From the NCBI GenBank assembly GCA_045652135.1, contig JAZRTS010000112.1:1-28294 (forward strand): 28,294 nucleotides of DNA, in the 5' to 3' direction. Of the stretch, positions 16,047 through 22,572 are shown piece after piece. The notes below the pieces were generated by a model, which was not told the origin of the DNA, searched no databases, and was given only the letters and a program-made list of their open reading frames with translations. The position numbers and the translations under genes are program-made. This DNA comes from RGIG7213 sp045652135 (lineage in GTDB: Bacteria > Bacillota > Clostridia > Oscillospirales > CAG-272). The first letter of the stretch is position 1, and the number at the start of each line of letters is the position of its first letter.

Positions 16047-16299
16047 ATCGAACCTCCGAAAGATATGCGTAAGAAAATGAGCGTATCTGCCCGGCTACCG
16101 CCACGACGTTTTCCGCAACTGCACACAGTCGCAGAGATTCACCGCATATCACGGCGCATTTTCCTCTGTATTTAAGGTCGAGCACAACTCTCGTTGACGA
16201 ATAATCACAAAGCTTGAATTTGCCCTCAAGTATAACCTCGCGGTCGCCGTTTATAACGGCTGACGGACGCGATACAGTCTGAGGTTTTTGTTTTTTCAT
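16030..16299 (-). CDS. yqfC: YabP/YqfC-family sporulation protein
   Basis: An 89-residue YabP/YqfC-family protein. The core (about 16-85) contains INGDREVILEGKFKLCDYSS, then RVVLDLKYRGKCAVICGESL, then a final beta segment VVAVAGQIRSFSYAYL, matching the short beta-rich fold of the family. AAAGGAGG precedes the ATG by 7-8 bases. It overlaps yqfD by 17 bases in another frame, the usual tight pairing of this gene couple. It is the first gene of the leftward cluster, divergent from a YlbJ-like gene across a perfect palindrome. Confidence 0.88.
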   Translation of the reverse strand: MKKQKPQTVSRPSAVINGDREVILEGKFKLCDYSSTRVVLDLKYRGKCAVICGESLRLCAVAENVVAVAGQIRSFSYAYLSEVRCERTD

Positions 16300-16324
16300 T
16301 CGTATACCTCCTTTCGACGTCTTA

Positions 16325-16359
16325 TGTAATAATATTTGTGTCGGATAAATATTATTACA
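16325..16359. promoter_or_regulatory. Perfect 13-bp inverted repeat between yqfC and the ylbJ-like gene
   Basis: The arms at 16325-16337 (TGTAATAATATTT) and 16347-16359 are exact reverse complements around a 9-base spacer. It sits 25 bases from the yqfC ATG and 18 bases from the GTG of the divergent gene. Its size and position suit an operator or a two-sided promoter element. Each arm contains TAATATT, which fits the sigma-E -35 pattern KMATATT, but I find no good matching -10. Confidence 0.6.
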
Positions 16360-16377
16360 AAACGAGGGGGTGTAAAA

Positions 16378-17262
16378 GTGGAAAACTCGGCAAATACGAA
16401 AAAAAATTCTTTTATTTTCTTCTCACTTCTGTCTGTTGCCGTACTGTTCACCGTAAAACGTGAAGTGTGTATAACAGGCGCGGCACACGGACTTTCATTC
16501 TGCATTACCACGCTTATCCCTGCCGTTTTTCCATTTTCAGTTGTATGCAAGCTGCTTGTACGCACAGCGGATATAAGCCGTGTCGGTATTGTTTTAACAG
16601 GGTTCGTATGCGGCGCGCCGTCAGGGGCGCATATGTGTGCCGACGCATATAAAAACGGATGCTGTGACAAACTCACAGCAGAGATATTAAGCGCGCTTAC
16701 AAACGGAATGACACCGACGTTCGTTATCGGATTTGTGGGGGTATATTGCTTAAAAAGCGCATTTAATGGCGTGATAGTGTATATTATATGCACATTATCA
16801 GCGCTTTTGTATGCTTCGGTGGCAGTTAAGTACACAAAGCCTACGCAAAATTGCCATGGATGTTTTTCGCTCTTGTCAACGTTTGCGCAGTCTGTTGCAG
16901 AAAGCGTTTCAGCCGTCATATCGCTTACGGGATTTACCGTATTTTTCTCCGTTATCTGTGAATTTTTTAATATGTTTTTCGGGATTTTGCCGCCGTATCT
17001 GCTTTCGTTTTTCTTCCTTTCCGGAGAGCTGATAACGGGAATTTTACAAAGTGCGCCGCTTTGTGCCGCAGTTTCGGAGCGTTTGTTTTTTTCGCTGATG
17101 TGTGCCTTCACTTCGTTTTCGGGTATGTGTATACACCTTCAGGTAAGGTCGGTTTTATCACATTCAGGACTGTCAGCACGGCCGTTTTTAATCGGTAAAT
17201 GCGTTCAGTCACTTATCTCTTTTATCATTTCGTATATTTTCTACGGCATTTTTTTCGGATAA
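16378..17262 (+). CDS. ylbJ: YlbJ-like sporulation integral membrane protein
   Basis: A 294-residue polytopic membrane protein. I set the start at the GTG 16378 because GAGGGGG lies 7 bases before it; an earlier TTG at 16336 falls within the palindrome. Multiple hydrophobic segments are visible (about 10-28, 42-65, 105-150, 185-240 and the C-terminus). The GAPSGAHMCADAY motif, the NGMTPTFVIGFVG segment and the FSGMCIHLQVRSVL segment correspond to conserved parts of YlbJ, a nucleoside-recognition-domain protein of endospore formers that is required for spore maturation. It is shorter than typical YlbJ (about 400 residues). Divergence from yqfC/yqfD supports a sporulation role. Assignment as an orthologue rather than a relative is inferred. 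Confidence 0.7.
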   Translation: MENSANTKKNSFIFFSLLSVAVLFTVKREVCITGAAHGLSFCITTLIPAVFPFSVVCKLLVRTADISRVGIVLTGFVCGAPSGAHMCADAYKNGCCDKLTAEILSALTNGMTPTFVIGFVGVYCLKSAFNGVIVYIICTLSALLYASVAVKYTKPTQNCHGCFSLLSTFAQSVAESVSAVISLTGFTVFFSVICEFFNMFFGILPPYLLSFFFLSGELITGILQSAPLCAAVSERLFFSLMCAFTSFSGMCIHLQVRSVLSHSGLSARPFLIGKCVQSLISFIISYIFYGIFFG

Positions 17263-17266
17263 AATG

Positions 17267-17295
17267 TAGACATCGGGCGAAAAATGATGTATAAT
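17267..17295 (+). promoter_or_regulatory. Promoter for the four-cysteine protein, DUF3343 and cysteine desulfurase genes
   Basis: TAGACA (17267-17272), a 17-base spacer and a perfect TATAAT (17290-17295) precede the ATG at 17325 by 29 bases, with AAGGAAG as ribosome binding site between. Confidence 0.78.
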
Positions 17296-17324
17296 GGATA
17301 TGATAACGTAAAGGAAGAAAAGGT

Positions 17325-17537
17325 ATGGAAAACAAAGGAATTGAAAATATCTGCGCTTACTGCGAATACGCACGCGACACACACGAGCGTGAGTTCGTGA
17401 TATGCTCAAAAAAAGGTGTCGTACACGCAATGGGCAAATGCCGTAAATTTATTTACGATCCAATGAAAAGGATACCGCGTCCTGCGCCCACGGTTGACGG
17501 CAAGCTTGAGTATATAGACCTTAATTCGGAAAACTGA
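17325..17537 (+). CDS. Small four-cysteine protein, possible zinc-binding
   Basis: A 70-residue protein with cysteines at 10, 13, 27 and 39 (C-x2-C, then C, then C), a pattern able to bind zinc or an iron-sulfur cluster. The N-terminal half (CAYCEYARDTHEREFVICSKKG) resembles a short zinc-ribbon knuckle; the C-terminal tail is Pro-rich and polar. There is no signal or membrane segment. The gene has its own strong promoter and lies 78 bases before the DUF3343 gene with no terminator, so the three genes may form one transcript. I do not know the family's function. A role linked to sulfur or metal handling would be suggested only by the neighbours. Confidence 0.75.
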   Translation: MENKGIENICAYCEYARDTHEREFVICSKKGVVHAMGKCRKFIYDPMKRIPRPAPTVDGKLEYIDLNSEN

Positions 17538-17615
17538 CAAAATACTCCCACATTTTTCCTCGGTGCATATAATGTACTGCGGAGGCTTTTGCCGCCGCCG
17601 AAAGGAGGGAAAGGC

Positions 17616-17840
17616 TTGAGTGAAAAAAAGATCATAGCCGTAAGCTCCGTGACCTACGCAATGAAGGGTGCGGACCTTCTGGCAAAAAACAAGATAAAAC
17701 GCCGCGTGTCAAAACTGAGCCCCGATAAAACAAAAAGGGGATGTACGTACGGCATTTCCGTAAACGCATATGACGTTGAGGATGCCGCGCGCATACTCAG
17801 ACTCGGCGGTATAAATTACTCGGAAATAACCGACGGATAG
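17616..17840 (+). CDS. DUF3343 family protein (putative Se/S carrier-like)
   Basis: A 74-residue protein starting at TTG 17616, chosen because AAAGGAGGG ends 6 bases before it; an upstream in-frame TTG at 17589 has no ribosome binding site and adds only a Pro/Gly/Lys-rich leader. The sequence fits the DUF3343 fold: a first strand and helix (KKIIAVSSVTYAMKGADLLAK), then a single conserved-position cysteine C43 in KRGCTYGISV, then an alpha-beta end (VEDAARILRLGGINYSEI). The family is proposed to carry selenium or sulfur. It lies five bases before a cysteine desulfurase homologue, a pairing known from selenium-dependent molybdenum hydroxylase loci, though no selD or yedF is visible here. Confidence 0.75.
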   Translation: MSEKKIIAVSSVTYAMKGADLLAKNKIKRRVSKLSPDKTKRGCTYGISVNAYDVEDAARILRLGGINYSEITDG

Positions 17841-17845
17841 TTAAG

Positions 17846-18991
17846 ATGGTATATCTTGACAACGCCGCCACGTCCTTTCCGAAGCCGCCCTCTGTTTACA
17901 GAGAGGCGGAAAAATGTATGAAAACATACTGCGGCAATCCGGGACGTTCTTCCCACAGAATGTCGCTTGCCGCCGCCGAAAAAATATACGAATGTCGTTC
18001 GGTGCTGTCCGATTTTTTTAATCTCACAGCTCCCGAACGTGTTGTTTTCACCTCAAATACCACATCTGCGCTCAACATCATCATAAAGGGAATTCTGCGT
18101 GACGGCGACCACGTGATAACGGGAAACGCGGAACACAATTCCGTACTCCGTCCGCTTTACGAGCTTAAAGGCTCACGCCGTATATCCGTATCAAAGGTTG
18201 ACACCTTGACCGACAGCGACAATATAGTATCTCAGATAAGCAGACTTATAAATCCCGGCACGAGAGCCGTCATAATGGCTCATTCCGGGAACGTCGTACC
18301 GTACGTTATGCCGATCTCAAAGATAGGCGAGCTGTGCCGGCGCCACGGTGTTTTGTTCATCGTTGACGGAGCGCAAAGCGCGGGTGTGTACGACATTGAT
18401 ATAAAAAACGACTGTATTGACGCGCTCTGCATCCCATCGCATAAAGGACTTTACGGAATACAAGGAGCAGGCGCTTTGTGCATTTCGAATACCGTAAATG
18501 AAAAATATATTTCAACGTTTGCCGAAGGCGGAAACGGCACAGCTTCTTTTGAGCCGACAATGCCCGATTTTCTGCCTGACAGACTTGAAGCCGGCACACT
18601 TCCCACTCCTGCCATAGCAAGTCTTTGCGAAGGTGTAAAATATATAAAAAGCATAAAAACGGAAACGGTAAGACACGCTAACCGTTCGCTTTGCTCGTCA
18701 CTTTGCGACAGGCTTTCAGCTCTCGGTAACGTTACCGTTTATAACGGAAAACACATCGGAAGCACCGTTATATTCAATGTAAACGGAATACCGTCGGAGG
18801 CCGTTGCCGCACATCTCGACAAAACGGGAATATGTGTCCGCGGAGGATTCCATTGTGCACCGGGTATACACACCGTGCTCGGTACAGAAAAAACAGGTGC
18901 CGTCCGCGCAAGCTTCGGCGTATTTAATACGCACAACGATATCGAACGGCTCTATTCTGCCGTAAAAAATATTGCCAATTCATCAATATAA
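17846..18991 (+). CDS. Class V aminotransferase, cysteine desulfurase family
   Basis: A 381-residue PLP enzyme of the NifS/SufS superfamily, which removes sulfur (or selenium) from cysteine (or selenocysteine) as an enzyme-bound persulfide. It starts MVYLDNAATSFPKP; H97 stacks on PLP, D174 and Q177 sit in VDGAQSAG, and the Schiff-base lysine is K200 in SHKGLYGIQG. The likely persulfide cysteine is C337 in RGGFHCAPG. It resembles the subgroup annotated simply as 'cysteine desulfurase family protein' rather than housekeeping IscS. The DUF3343 protein ends five bases upstream and could accept the sulfur or selenium. A bidirectional terminator follows at once. The true substrate is not decided by the sequence. 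Confidence 0.9.
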   Translation: MVYLDNAATSFPKPPSVYREAEKCMKTYCGNPGRSSHRMSLAAAEKIYECRSVLSDFFNLTAPERVVFTSNTTSALNIIIKGILRDGDHVITGNAEHNSVLRPLYELKGSRRISVSKVDTLTDSDNIVSQISRLINPGTRAVIMAHSGNVVPYVMPISKIGELCRRHGVLFIVDGAQSAGVYDIDIKNDCIDALCIPSHKGLYGIQGAGALCISNTVNEKYISTFAEGGNGTASFEPTMPDFLPDRLEAGTLPTPAIASLCEGVKYIKSIKTETVRHANRSLCSSLCDRLSALGNVTVYNGKHIGSTVIFNVNGIPSEAVAAHLDKTGICVRGGFHCAPGIHTVLGTEKTGAVRASFGVFNTHNDIERLYSAVKNIANSSI

Positions 18992-18992
18992 A

Positions 18993-19028
18993 AAATAACG
19001 GATACTCGGTCAAGAGTATCCGTTATTT
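18993..19028. terminator. Bidirectional terminator between convergent genes
   Basis: A perfect 15-bp stem (18993-19007 with 19014-19028) with a 6-base loop GGTCAA and A/T-rich ends. It lies two bases after the plus-strand cysteine desulfurase gene and eight bases after the minus-strand lipoprotein gene ending at 19036, so it serves both. Confidence 0.92.
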
Positions 19029-19035
19029 ATTTATC

Positions 19036-19926
19036 TTACGGCATTACATCGATATAGAGTCTTGCATCATCAAGTATTATATTGACGCTGTACGCAGTAT
19101 CGGCGCGGCCTTTGAACTCCAGTGTCACCTCCGACGGTATTCCAGCTTTGAGCGAAATCTCTGCCTCTCCTGCATCGCCAAACTCATTTTTCCCGAATAC
19201 CGGAACTGCTTCGATGATATCGTTTTTGTCCGTCTTTGACGTTATTTTGATCGTTACGGAATTTCCGTTTCCGTCAGGGCTTATATTGAGCGACACAAGC
19301 TCAATTACAACACTGCTGTCAGCATCAAATACTCTTCTCGTTTCAGTATTTCCGTCCTTGTAAACGCAGACAAGCGTGTTTCTCGGATAGTATTTCCAAA
19401 GATCGTCAACGAAGGCAAAAAATTCATCGTTCGTTTCAAGTACATCGCCCTCGGAATAATAATCGGAACATTTTGACACCTCGCCATCGGGCATTATGCG
19501 GTAAATCCCATCGGTTGTCTTTATCCAGACCGTGTCCGTCGGCGCATAGCATTTTTCAGAATGTTGGAAGCTGAACGGTTCGTCGGATATTTTTGCGCTC
19601 TTTTTGCCGCTTTGCGCAAGAGAAGAAAGCTTTGCCACAAGCTCACCGCCGACTTCACCCTTTATTTCCTTAACGTTTATGCCCCCGTCTGTATAGCGGG
19701 CAACAAGAAGCTCCGCATCGCCGTAATTTACGTCAATATCCGAGCCTTCAATATACTCTGTATCCTCGTCTTCCGGTATATCGACCGTGCCGCCCTGCGT
19801 AACGTTTTCGGACGCAGGCGGTACGCTGTCGGACGCTGTAGTTGCAGTATCCGAGCTTTCCCCATTCGAGCAGGATGCAAGAGCAAAAGCCAATATCAAA
19901 AGCAAACAAAAAATACGTTTTTTCAT
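19036..19926 (-). CDS. Predicted lipoprotein of unknown function
   Basis: A 296-residue secreted lipoprotein. The signal peptide MKKRIFCLLLILAFALASC ends in lipobox LASC (Cys19). It is followed by a Ser/Thr/Asp/Glu linker (about 20-65) and then a globular beta-rich region with two apparent parts: about 68-175, with DGGINVKEIKGEVGGELVAKL and VWIKTTDGIYRIMPDG, and 180-296, a beta-sandwich-like part with NSVTIKITSKTDKND and EVTLEFKGRADTAYSVNIILDD. I recognise no family and see no catalytic motif. It is monocistronic, with a consensus promoter 30-60 bases upstream and the shared terminator downstream. An envelope-bound binding or structural role is plausible but not shown. Confidence 0.85.
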   Translation of the reverse strand: MKKRIFCLLLILAFALASCSNGESSDTATTASDSVPPASENVTQGGTVDIPEDEDTEYIEGSDIDVNYGDAELLVARYTDGGINVKEIKGEVGGELVAKLSSLAQSGKKSAKISDEPFSFQHSEKCYAPTDTVWIKTTDGIYRIMPDGEVSKCSDYYSEGDVLETNDEFFAFVDDLWKYYPRNTLVCVYKDGNTETRRVFDADSSVVIELVSLNISPDGNGNSVTIKITSKTDKNDIIEAVPVFGKNEFGDAGEAEISLKAGIPSEVTLEFKGRADTAYSVNIILDDARLYIDVMP

Positions 19927-19957
19927 ATAGACAGTCCTTTTTTTTAGTTATGTGTAA

Positions 19958-19986
19958 ATGATACATCATAAATAAAAATTTGTCAA
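19958..19986 (-). promoter_or_regulatory. Promoter of the 296-residue lipoprotein gene
   Basis: On the minus strand TTGACA (19981-19986), a 17-base spacer and TATCAT (19958-19963), followed by AAGGA before the ATG at 19926. Confidence 0.8.
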
Positions 19987-20050
19987 GTAGGGTAGCCGCC
20001 CTGTTTCAATTCATTCGAAAGTGACACCGCCGATGCTCATTTTCGGTATA

Positions 20051-20082
20051 AAAAACAACACGAAAAACGTCGTGTTGTTTTT
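20051..20082 (-). terminator. Terminator of the Thr-rich lipoprotein gene
   Basis: A 12-bp perfect stem (20051-20062 with 20071-20082, 8-base loop) with a T-run after it on the minus strand, starting 8 bases after the stop of the gene that ends at 20090. Confidence 0.87.
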
Positions 20083-20089
20083 TTGAGGG

Positions 20090-20848
20090 TTATGAAACCG
20101 TTATTTCTATGCTAAATATTGCACCGGATCTTAAAGTAAAGAATAAATGACCAAATTCATCGAATATCACAAACTGAGTATTATTGTTTCTGGTTCGTAC
20201 GATATATCCATACTTGGTAAAAGAATTTGCGTATTCTTCCATGATTTTCAAACAGGTCTGATATTCATCATTTGTGTTCCATATGTATTCTTTTGTCGCA
20301 ATGATGTATACGTCGTCAGTTGAATGTATGCAAATCCACTCTGTTTTATCGGTAAAGGGAAGCGGTTCGGGGAGCATATTCAGAGGATAATTTTCTCCCC
20401 CGTCAGTATTCGGTGCAGATGATTCGGCAGGTGCTGTCGTCGTCTGAGCCTTGGTTGTATCTTCGGTAGGTGCTGTCGTCGTCGGAGCCTTGGTTGTATC
20501 TTCGGCAGGTGCTGCCGTTGTCGGAGCTTTTGTTGTATCTTCAGCAGGCGCTGTCGTTGTCGGAGCTTTGGTTGTATCTTCAGCAGGTTTTGTTGTGATA
20601 ACCGATGTAGAATCTACCGTATCTTCTGCTGTTGTATCTTCCGTTATATTTTCTGCCGCTGTGTCTTCCGCGGAATTCTCAGCGGTGTCCGCTGTTACTG
20701 CGGAATCTTCTTCCGTTTCGGATGTTGTTGCAGCGGCTGTCGTTGTTTCTGCTGCCGCGGTCTCGTTATCTTCTTCATCACAGGCAATAAATGTAAATGA
20801 CATTGCAAGAACAAGAATTGACGAAATAATGGCTTTCATAATCTTCAT
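20090..20848 (-). CDS. Predicted lipoprotein with a Thr/Pro/Ala-rich repeat stalk
   Basis: A 252-residue protein. I set the start at the ATG 20848, which has AAGGAGA 8-10 bases upstream and opens a type II signal peptide with lipobox FIAC. A longer in-frame reading to 20908 adds 20 residues that spoil the signal. After the lipobox comes a low-complexity region of about 130 residues: first E/T/A/D-rich, then four 13-residue units of the type EDTTKAPTTTAPA. The last 90 residues form a compact domain (TEWICIHSTDDVYIIATKEYIW ... FGHLFFTLRSG). The layout is anchor, extended stalk, small head domain, as in surface display proteins. The head domain is not one I recognise. The terminator is adjacent; I found no strong promoter. 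Confidence 0.82.
   Translation of the reverse strand: MKIMKAIISSILVLAMSFTFIACDEEDNETAAAETTTAAATTSETEEDSAVTADTAENSAEDTAAENITEDTTAEDTVDSTSVITTKPAEDTTKAPTTTAPAEDTTKAPTTAAPAEDTTKAPTTTAPTEDTTKAQTTTAPAESSAPNTDGGENYPLNMLPEPLPFTDKTEWICIHSTDDVYIIATKEYIWNTNDEYQTCLKIMEEYANSFTKYGYIVRTRNNNTQFVIFDEFGHLFFTLRSGAIFSIEITVS
20430..20585. repeat. 39-bp tandem repeat, four copies, coding the stalk
   Basis: Four head-to-tail units (20430-20468, 20469-20507, 20508-20546, 20547-20585) differ at a few positions each. Each codes 13 residues of the Thr/Ala/Pro stalk, and a partial unit follows. Copy number could change without shifting frame. Confidence 0.9.
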
Positions 20849-21053
20849 AGTGTAAATCTCCTTATGTAAATAAATAGTATTGATGTTCTGAACTACCCAC
20901 GCGGTCAATATGTTACAAATTTTGACTGATCAAGCAGTAATTAACGTTTTTATAAAATTTGCTTCAAATATTATTAACCGTACGAAATGCGCATCCCGTT
21001 TGTAATCCGTTTTTGTTTATCGTATTCACCGTAGCAACGGCGCACTCCCCACG

Positions 21054-21070
21054 GTTGACAAAGTCAACTG
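21054..21070. repeat. Copy B of the 17-bp intergenic inverted-repeat motif
   Basis: GTTGACAAAGTCAACTG, 16 of 17 identical to 500-516 at the other end of the window, here within a larger nested palindrome. Confidence 0.45.
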
Positions 21071-21249
21071 CCATGGACGTAGGTGCGCATATTTCCTGCG
21101 GAAATGTATTTGATATGGGCATTTTATTTTTTGTATCCGCTTTTGTCGCAACTCACTCTCCCTCAATATAAATTTTCGTAACACATGCCCTTTTTGTCCT
21201 ATTATATCCTACTTTATACTACTTATCAATATTTTTCAAGATTTTATCC

Positions 21250-21255
21250 TATAAT
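21250..21255 (+). promoter_or_regulatory. Possible -10 box for the ribbon-helix-helix gene
   Basis: A perfect TATAAT stands 8 bases before AGAGGTGA and 20 bases before the TTG start. No good -35 is present. TATCCTA occurs at 21205-21211 and 21245-21251, exactly 40 bases apart, the second touching the -10 box, and could be an autoregulatory site. Confidence 0.45.
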
Positions 21256-21275
21256 ATTTCCAAGAGGTGATCAAT

Positions 21276-21440
21276 TTGAAACCGTTGAAAGAAAAAATCA
21301 GTATTACGATCGATAATGATATTTTGGAAAAGTTGAAACGCAAAGCAGAGGAAGACGACCGTTCACTGTCACAGTACATCAATCTGATATTAAGACGTCA
21401 CATAAAGGAAAACGAAAATACAAAAGCGGAAGAACAATAA
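21276..21440 (+). CDS. Ribbon-helix-helix (CopG/Arc-type) DNA-binding protein, 54 residues
   Basis: A very short gene starting at TTG with AGAGGTGA as ribosome binding site. Residues 7-43 fit the ribbon-helix-helix fold: a strand KISITID, a first helix NDILEKLKRKAEEDD, the turn RS, and a second helix LSQYINLILRRHIKEN, with an S-x-x-Y/I pattern typical of CopG-type regulators and antitoxins. The last ten residues are a polar tail. Such proteins bind DNA as dimers, often at their own promoter. No toxin or partner gene is adjacent, and it is isolated between a non-coding stretch and a convergent ribosomal operon. It is probably an orphan regulator; its target is unknown. Confidence 0.82.
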   Translation: MKPLKEKISITIDNDILEKLKRKAEEDDRSLSQYINLILRRHIKENENTKAEEQ

Positions 21441-21446
21441 AAAAAC

Positions 21447-21478
21447 AAAACGGGAACACCCTTCGGTGTTCCCGTTTT
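21447..21478. terminator. Bidirectional terminator between the RHH gene and rpmA
   Basis: A 14-bp perfect stem (21447-21460 with 21465-21478) around CTTC, A-rich on one side and T-rich on the other. It lies 6 bases after the RHH stop and 17 bases after the rpmA stop on the opposite strand. Confidence 0.93.
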
Positions 21479-21495
21479 TGTTATTGTTCTTGAGA

Positions 21496-21783
21496 TTATT
21501 TTGCTTCTACTGCTTCAACACTTACGCATTTTCTGCCCTTTGCAATATTTTCGAACTTAACGCGTCCGTCAACAAGTGCAAAAAGTGTATCGTCAGAGCC
21601 ACGGCCAACATTCTTACCGGGGTGGATCTTTGTGCCTCTCTGGCGGATAATGATGTTACCTGCCAAAACGCTCTCGCCGCCGAATTTCTTCACGCCGAGA
21701 CGCTGAGCCGCACTGTCACGACCGTTCTTTGTTGAACCAACGCCTTTTTTATGTGCAAAAAACTGAAGGCTTAACTTTAACAT
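21496..21783 (-). CDS. rpmA: 50S ribosomal protein L27 (bL27), with Prp-cleaved N-terminus
   Basis: A 95-residue L27 that reaches towards the peptidyl-transferase centre. The N-terminus MLKLSLQFFAHKKG contains the nine-residue extension found in Bacillota, which the protease Prp removes after LQFF to expose AHKKG. The rest shows the usual GVGSTKNGRDSAAQRLGVK, GNIIIRQRGTKIHPGKNVGRGSDDTLFALVDG. AGGAGG-type ribosome binding site (GGAGGAA) before the ATG. It is the last gene of rplU-prp-rpmA, 33 bases after prp, followed by a shared terminator. Confidence 0.97.
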   Translation of the reverse strand: MLKLSLQFFAHKKGVGSTKNGRDSAAQRLGVKKFGGESVLAGNIIIRQRGTKIHPGKNVGRGSDDTLFALVDGRVKFENIAKGRKCVSVEAVEAK

Positions 21784-21816
21784 TTTATATTCCTCCGTAA
21801 TTATTTGGTAAAGAGA

Positions 21817-22173
21817 CTATACATCTCTTTCTTGTTCTTCCACTTCGAGATAATCGTAATAATCCTCAAGCATATCATTAAGCTGAAGGAAATATCCCTG
21901 CATCAAAGCGGAAATGGCGTAATTCTTACTCTTGTTTGTCTCGTATTTGGGCAATGCACCCTTACAGATGACTTCTATATCCGTCGTTTTGTCGTCTATC
22001 TTGTACTCAACGTCAGAACCGATAGATACCTCAACAGTGTTGATGATAAGCATAGTCATAGCGGAGATAGCCGCGCAGACGATATCACGTCCTGCGTCCT
22101 CATAACCGCTGTGGCCTATCTCACGGAATCCGTAATATATGCCGCCCGATTTGTAAAATACGATCTTTGTCAT
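21817..22173 (-). CDS. prp: Ribosomal-processing cysteine protease Prp
   Basis: A 118-residue protease that trims the N-terminal extension of L27, essential where studied in Staphylococcus. The catalytic pair is seen in GHSGYEDAGRDIVCAAIS: the His of GHSGY (about residue 21) and the Cys of DIVCAA (about 33). The C-terminal KSKNYAISALMQGYFLQLNDMLEDY helix is typical of the family, ending in an acidic tail. It sits between rplU and rpmA, five bases after rplU, and its substrate site LQFF is present in the neighbouring rpmA. Confidence 0.95.
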   Translation of the reverse strand: MTKIVFYKSGGIYYGFREIGHSGYEDAGRDIVCAAISAMTMLIINTVEVSIGSDVEYKIDDKTTDIEVICKGALPKYETNKSKNYAISALMQGYFLQLNDMLEDYYDYLEVEEQERDV

Positions 22174-22178
22174 TTTGC

Positions 22179-22490
22179 TTACGCGTTGATGGACTTGATA
22201 GTAACCTTTGTATAGGCCTGTCTGTGTCCGATCTTCTTCTTTTCGTTCTTCTTGGATTTGTACTTAAGAACGTAGATCTTCTTGCCTCTGCCGTTTTTCT
22301 CAACGGTAGCAGTTACTGTTGCGCCTGCAACTACGGGTGTACCAACCTTGATACCGTCGTCGCCGCAAACTGCAAAAACACGGTCAAATGTATACTCGGA
22401 GCCTGCTTCAACATCGAGCTTTTCGATGAAAATAACGTCTCCTTCGGATACTTTGTACTGCTTTCCGCCTGTTTCGATAATAGCAAACAC
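22179..22490 (-). CDS. rplU: 50S ribosomal protein L21 (bL21)
   Basis: A 103-residue L21, equal in length to the E. coli protein. I set the start at GTG 22490 (read as M-FAIIETGGKQYKV) since AGAGAGGTG lies 6 bases before it and the family begins exactly here. A longer open frame upstream to 22601 crosses the leader and the promoter. Conserved parts: AIIETGGKQYKVSEGD, VGTPVV, and the C-terminal KSKKNEKKKIGHRQAYTKVTI. First gene of rplU-prp-rpmA. Confidence 0.97.
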   Translation of the reverse strand: MFAIIETGGKQYKVSEGDVIFIEKLDVEAGSEYTFDRVFAVCGDDGIKVGTPVVAGATVTATVEKNGRGKKIYVLKYKSKKNEKKKIGHRQAYTKVTIKSINA

Positions 22491-22567
22491 GAAAAGCACC
22501 TCTCTTTCAATAATCTCGCTGAGTAAGGTAGGGATGTCCCGTTTATATGAACCCCACATCATGCGGC
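22491..22567 (-). ncRNA. Probable L21 leader (autoregulatory mRNA element)
   Basis: The about 76-base untranslated region of rplU holds two small hairpins, CCGCA/UGUGG and GGGA..CAU..CCC, a layout that fits the L21 leader of Bacillota as I remember it. It lies between the promoter and the GTG start. Not checked against the covariance model. Confidence 0.5.
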
Positions 22568-22572
22568 AGAAT

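Larger units (their letters stand above)
20849..21275. other. Non-coding region with copy B of an intergenic repeat
   Basis: I see no gene in these 427 bases. The middle (21039-21105) is a structured GC-rich patch: outer arms GCGCAC (21040-21045)/GTGCGC (21083-21088), inner GTTGAC/GTCAAC around AAA (21054-21068), and ATTTCC/GGAAAT (21091-21105). The right end is AT-rich promoter-like sequence for the small ribbon-helix-helix gene. Confidence 0.55.

Noticed and set aside
16296..17111. A 271-codon open frame on the minus strand opposite the YlbJ-like gene
   Set aside because: It is antisense to a gene with a good ribosome binding site and family motifs. Its composition (Thr/Ser/Pro/Ala-rich, no domain) is what the reverse strand of a membrane protein gives.
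17555..17575. A CATATAAT box before the DUF3343 gene as a sporulation-sigma promoter
   Set aside because: The -10 resembles the sigma-E/K pattern, but no matching -35 lies at the proper distance, and a good promoter already exists upstream of the preceding gene.
20430..20585. The tandem 39-bp repeats as a CRISPR array
   Set aside because: The repeats are directly adjacent with no spacers and code in frame; no cas genes are near.
20451..20855. A 134-codon open frame on the plus strand, rich in Val/Ala/Ser
   Set aside because: It is the reverse reading of the Thr-rich repeat region of the lipoprotein gene and has no ribosome binding site. The repeats alone keep it open.
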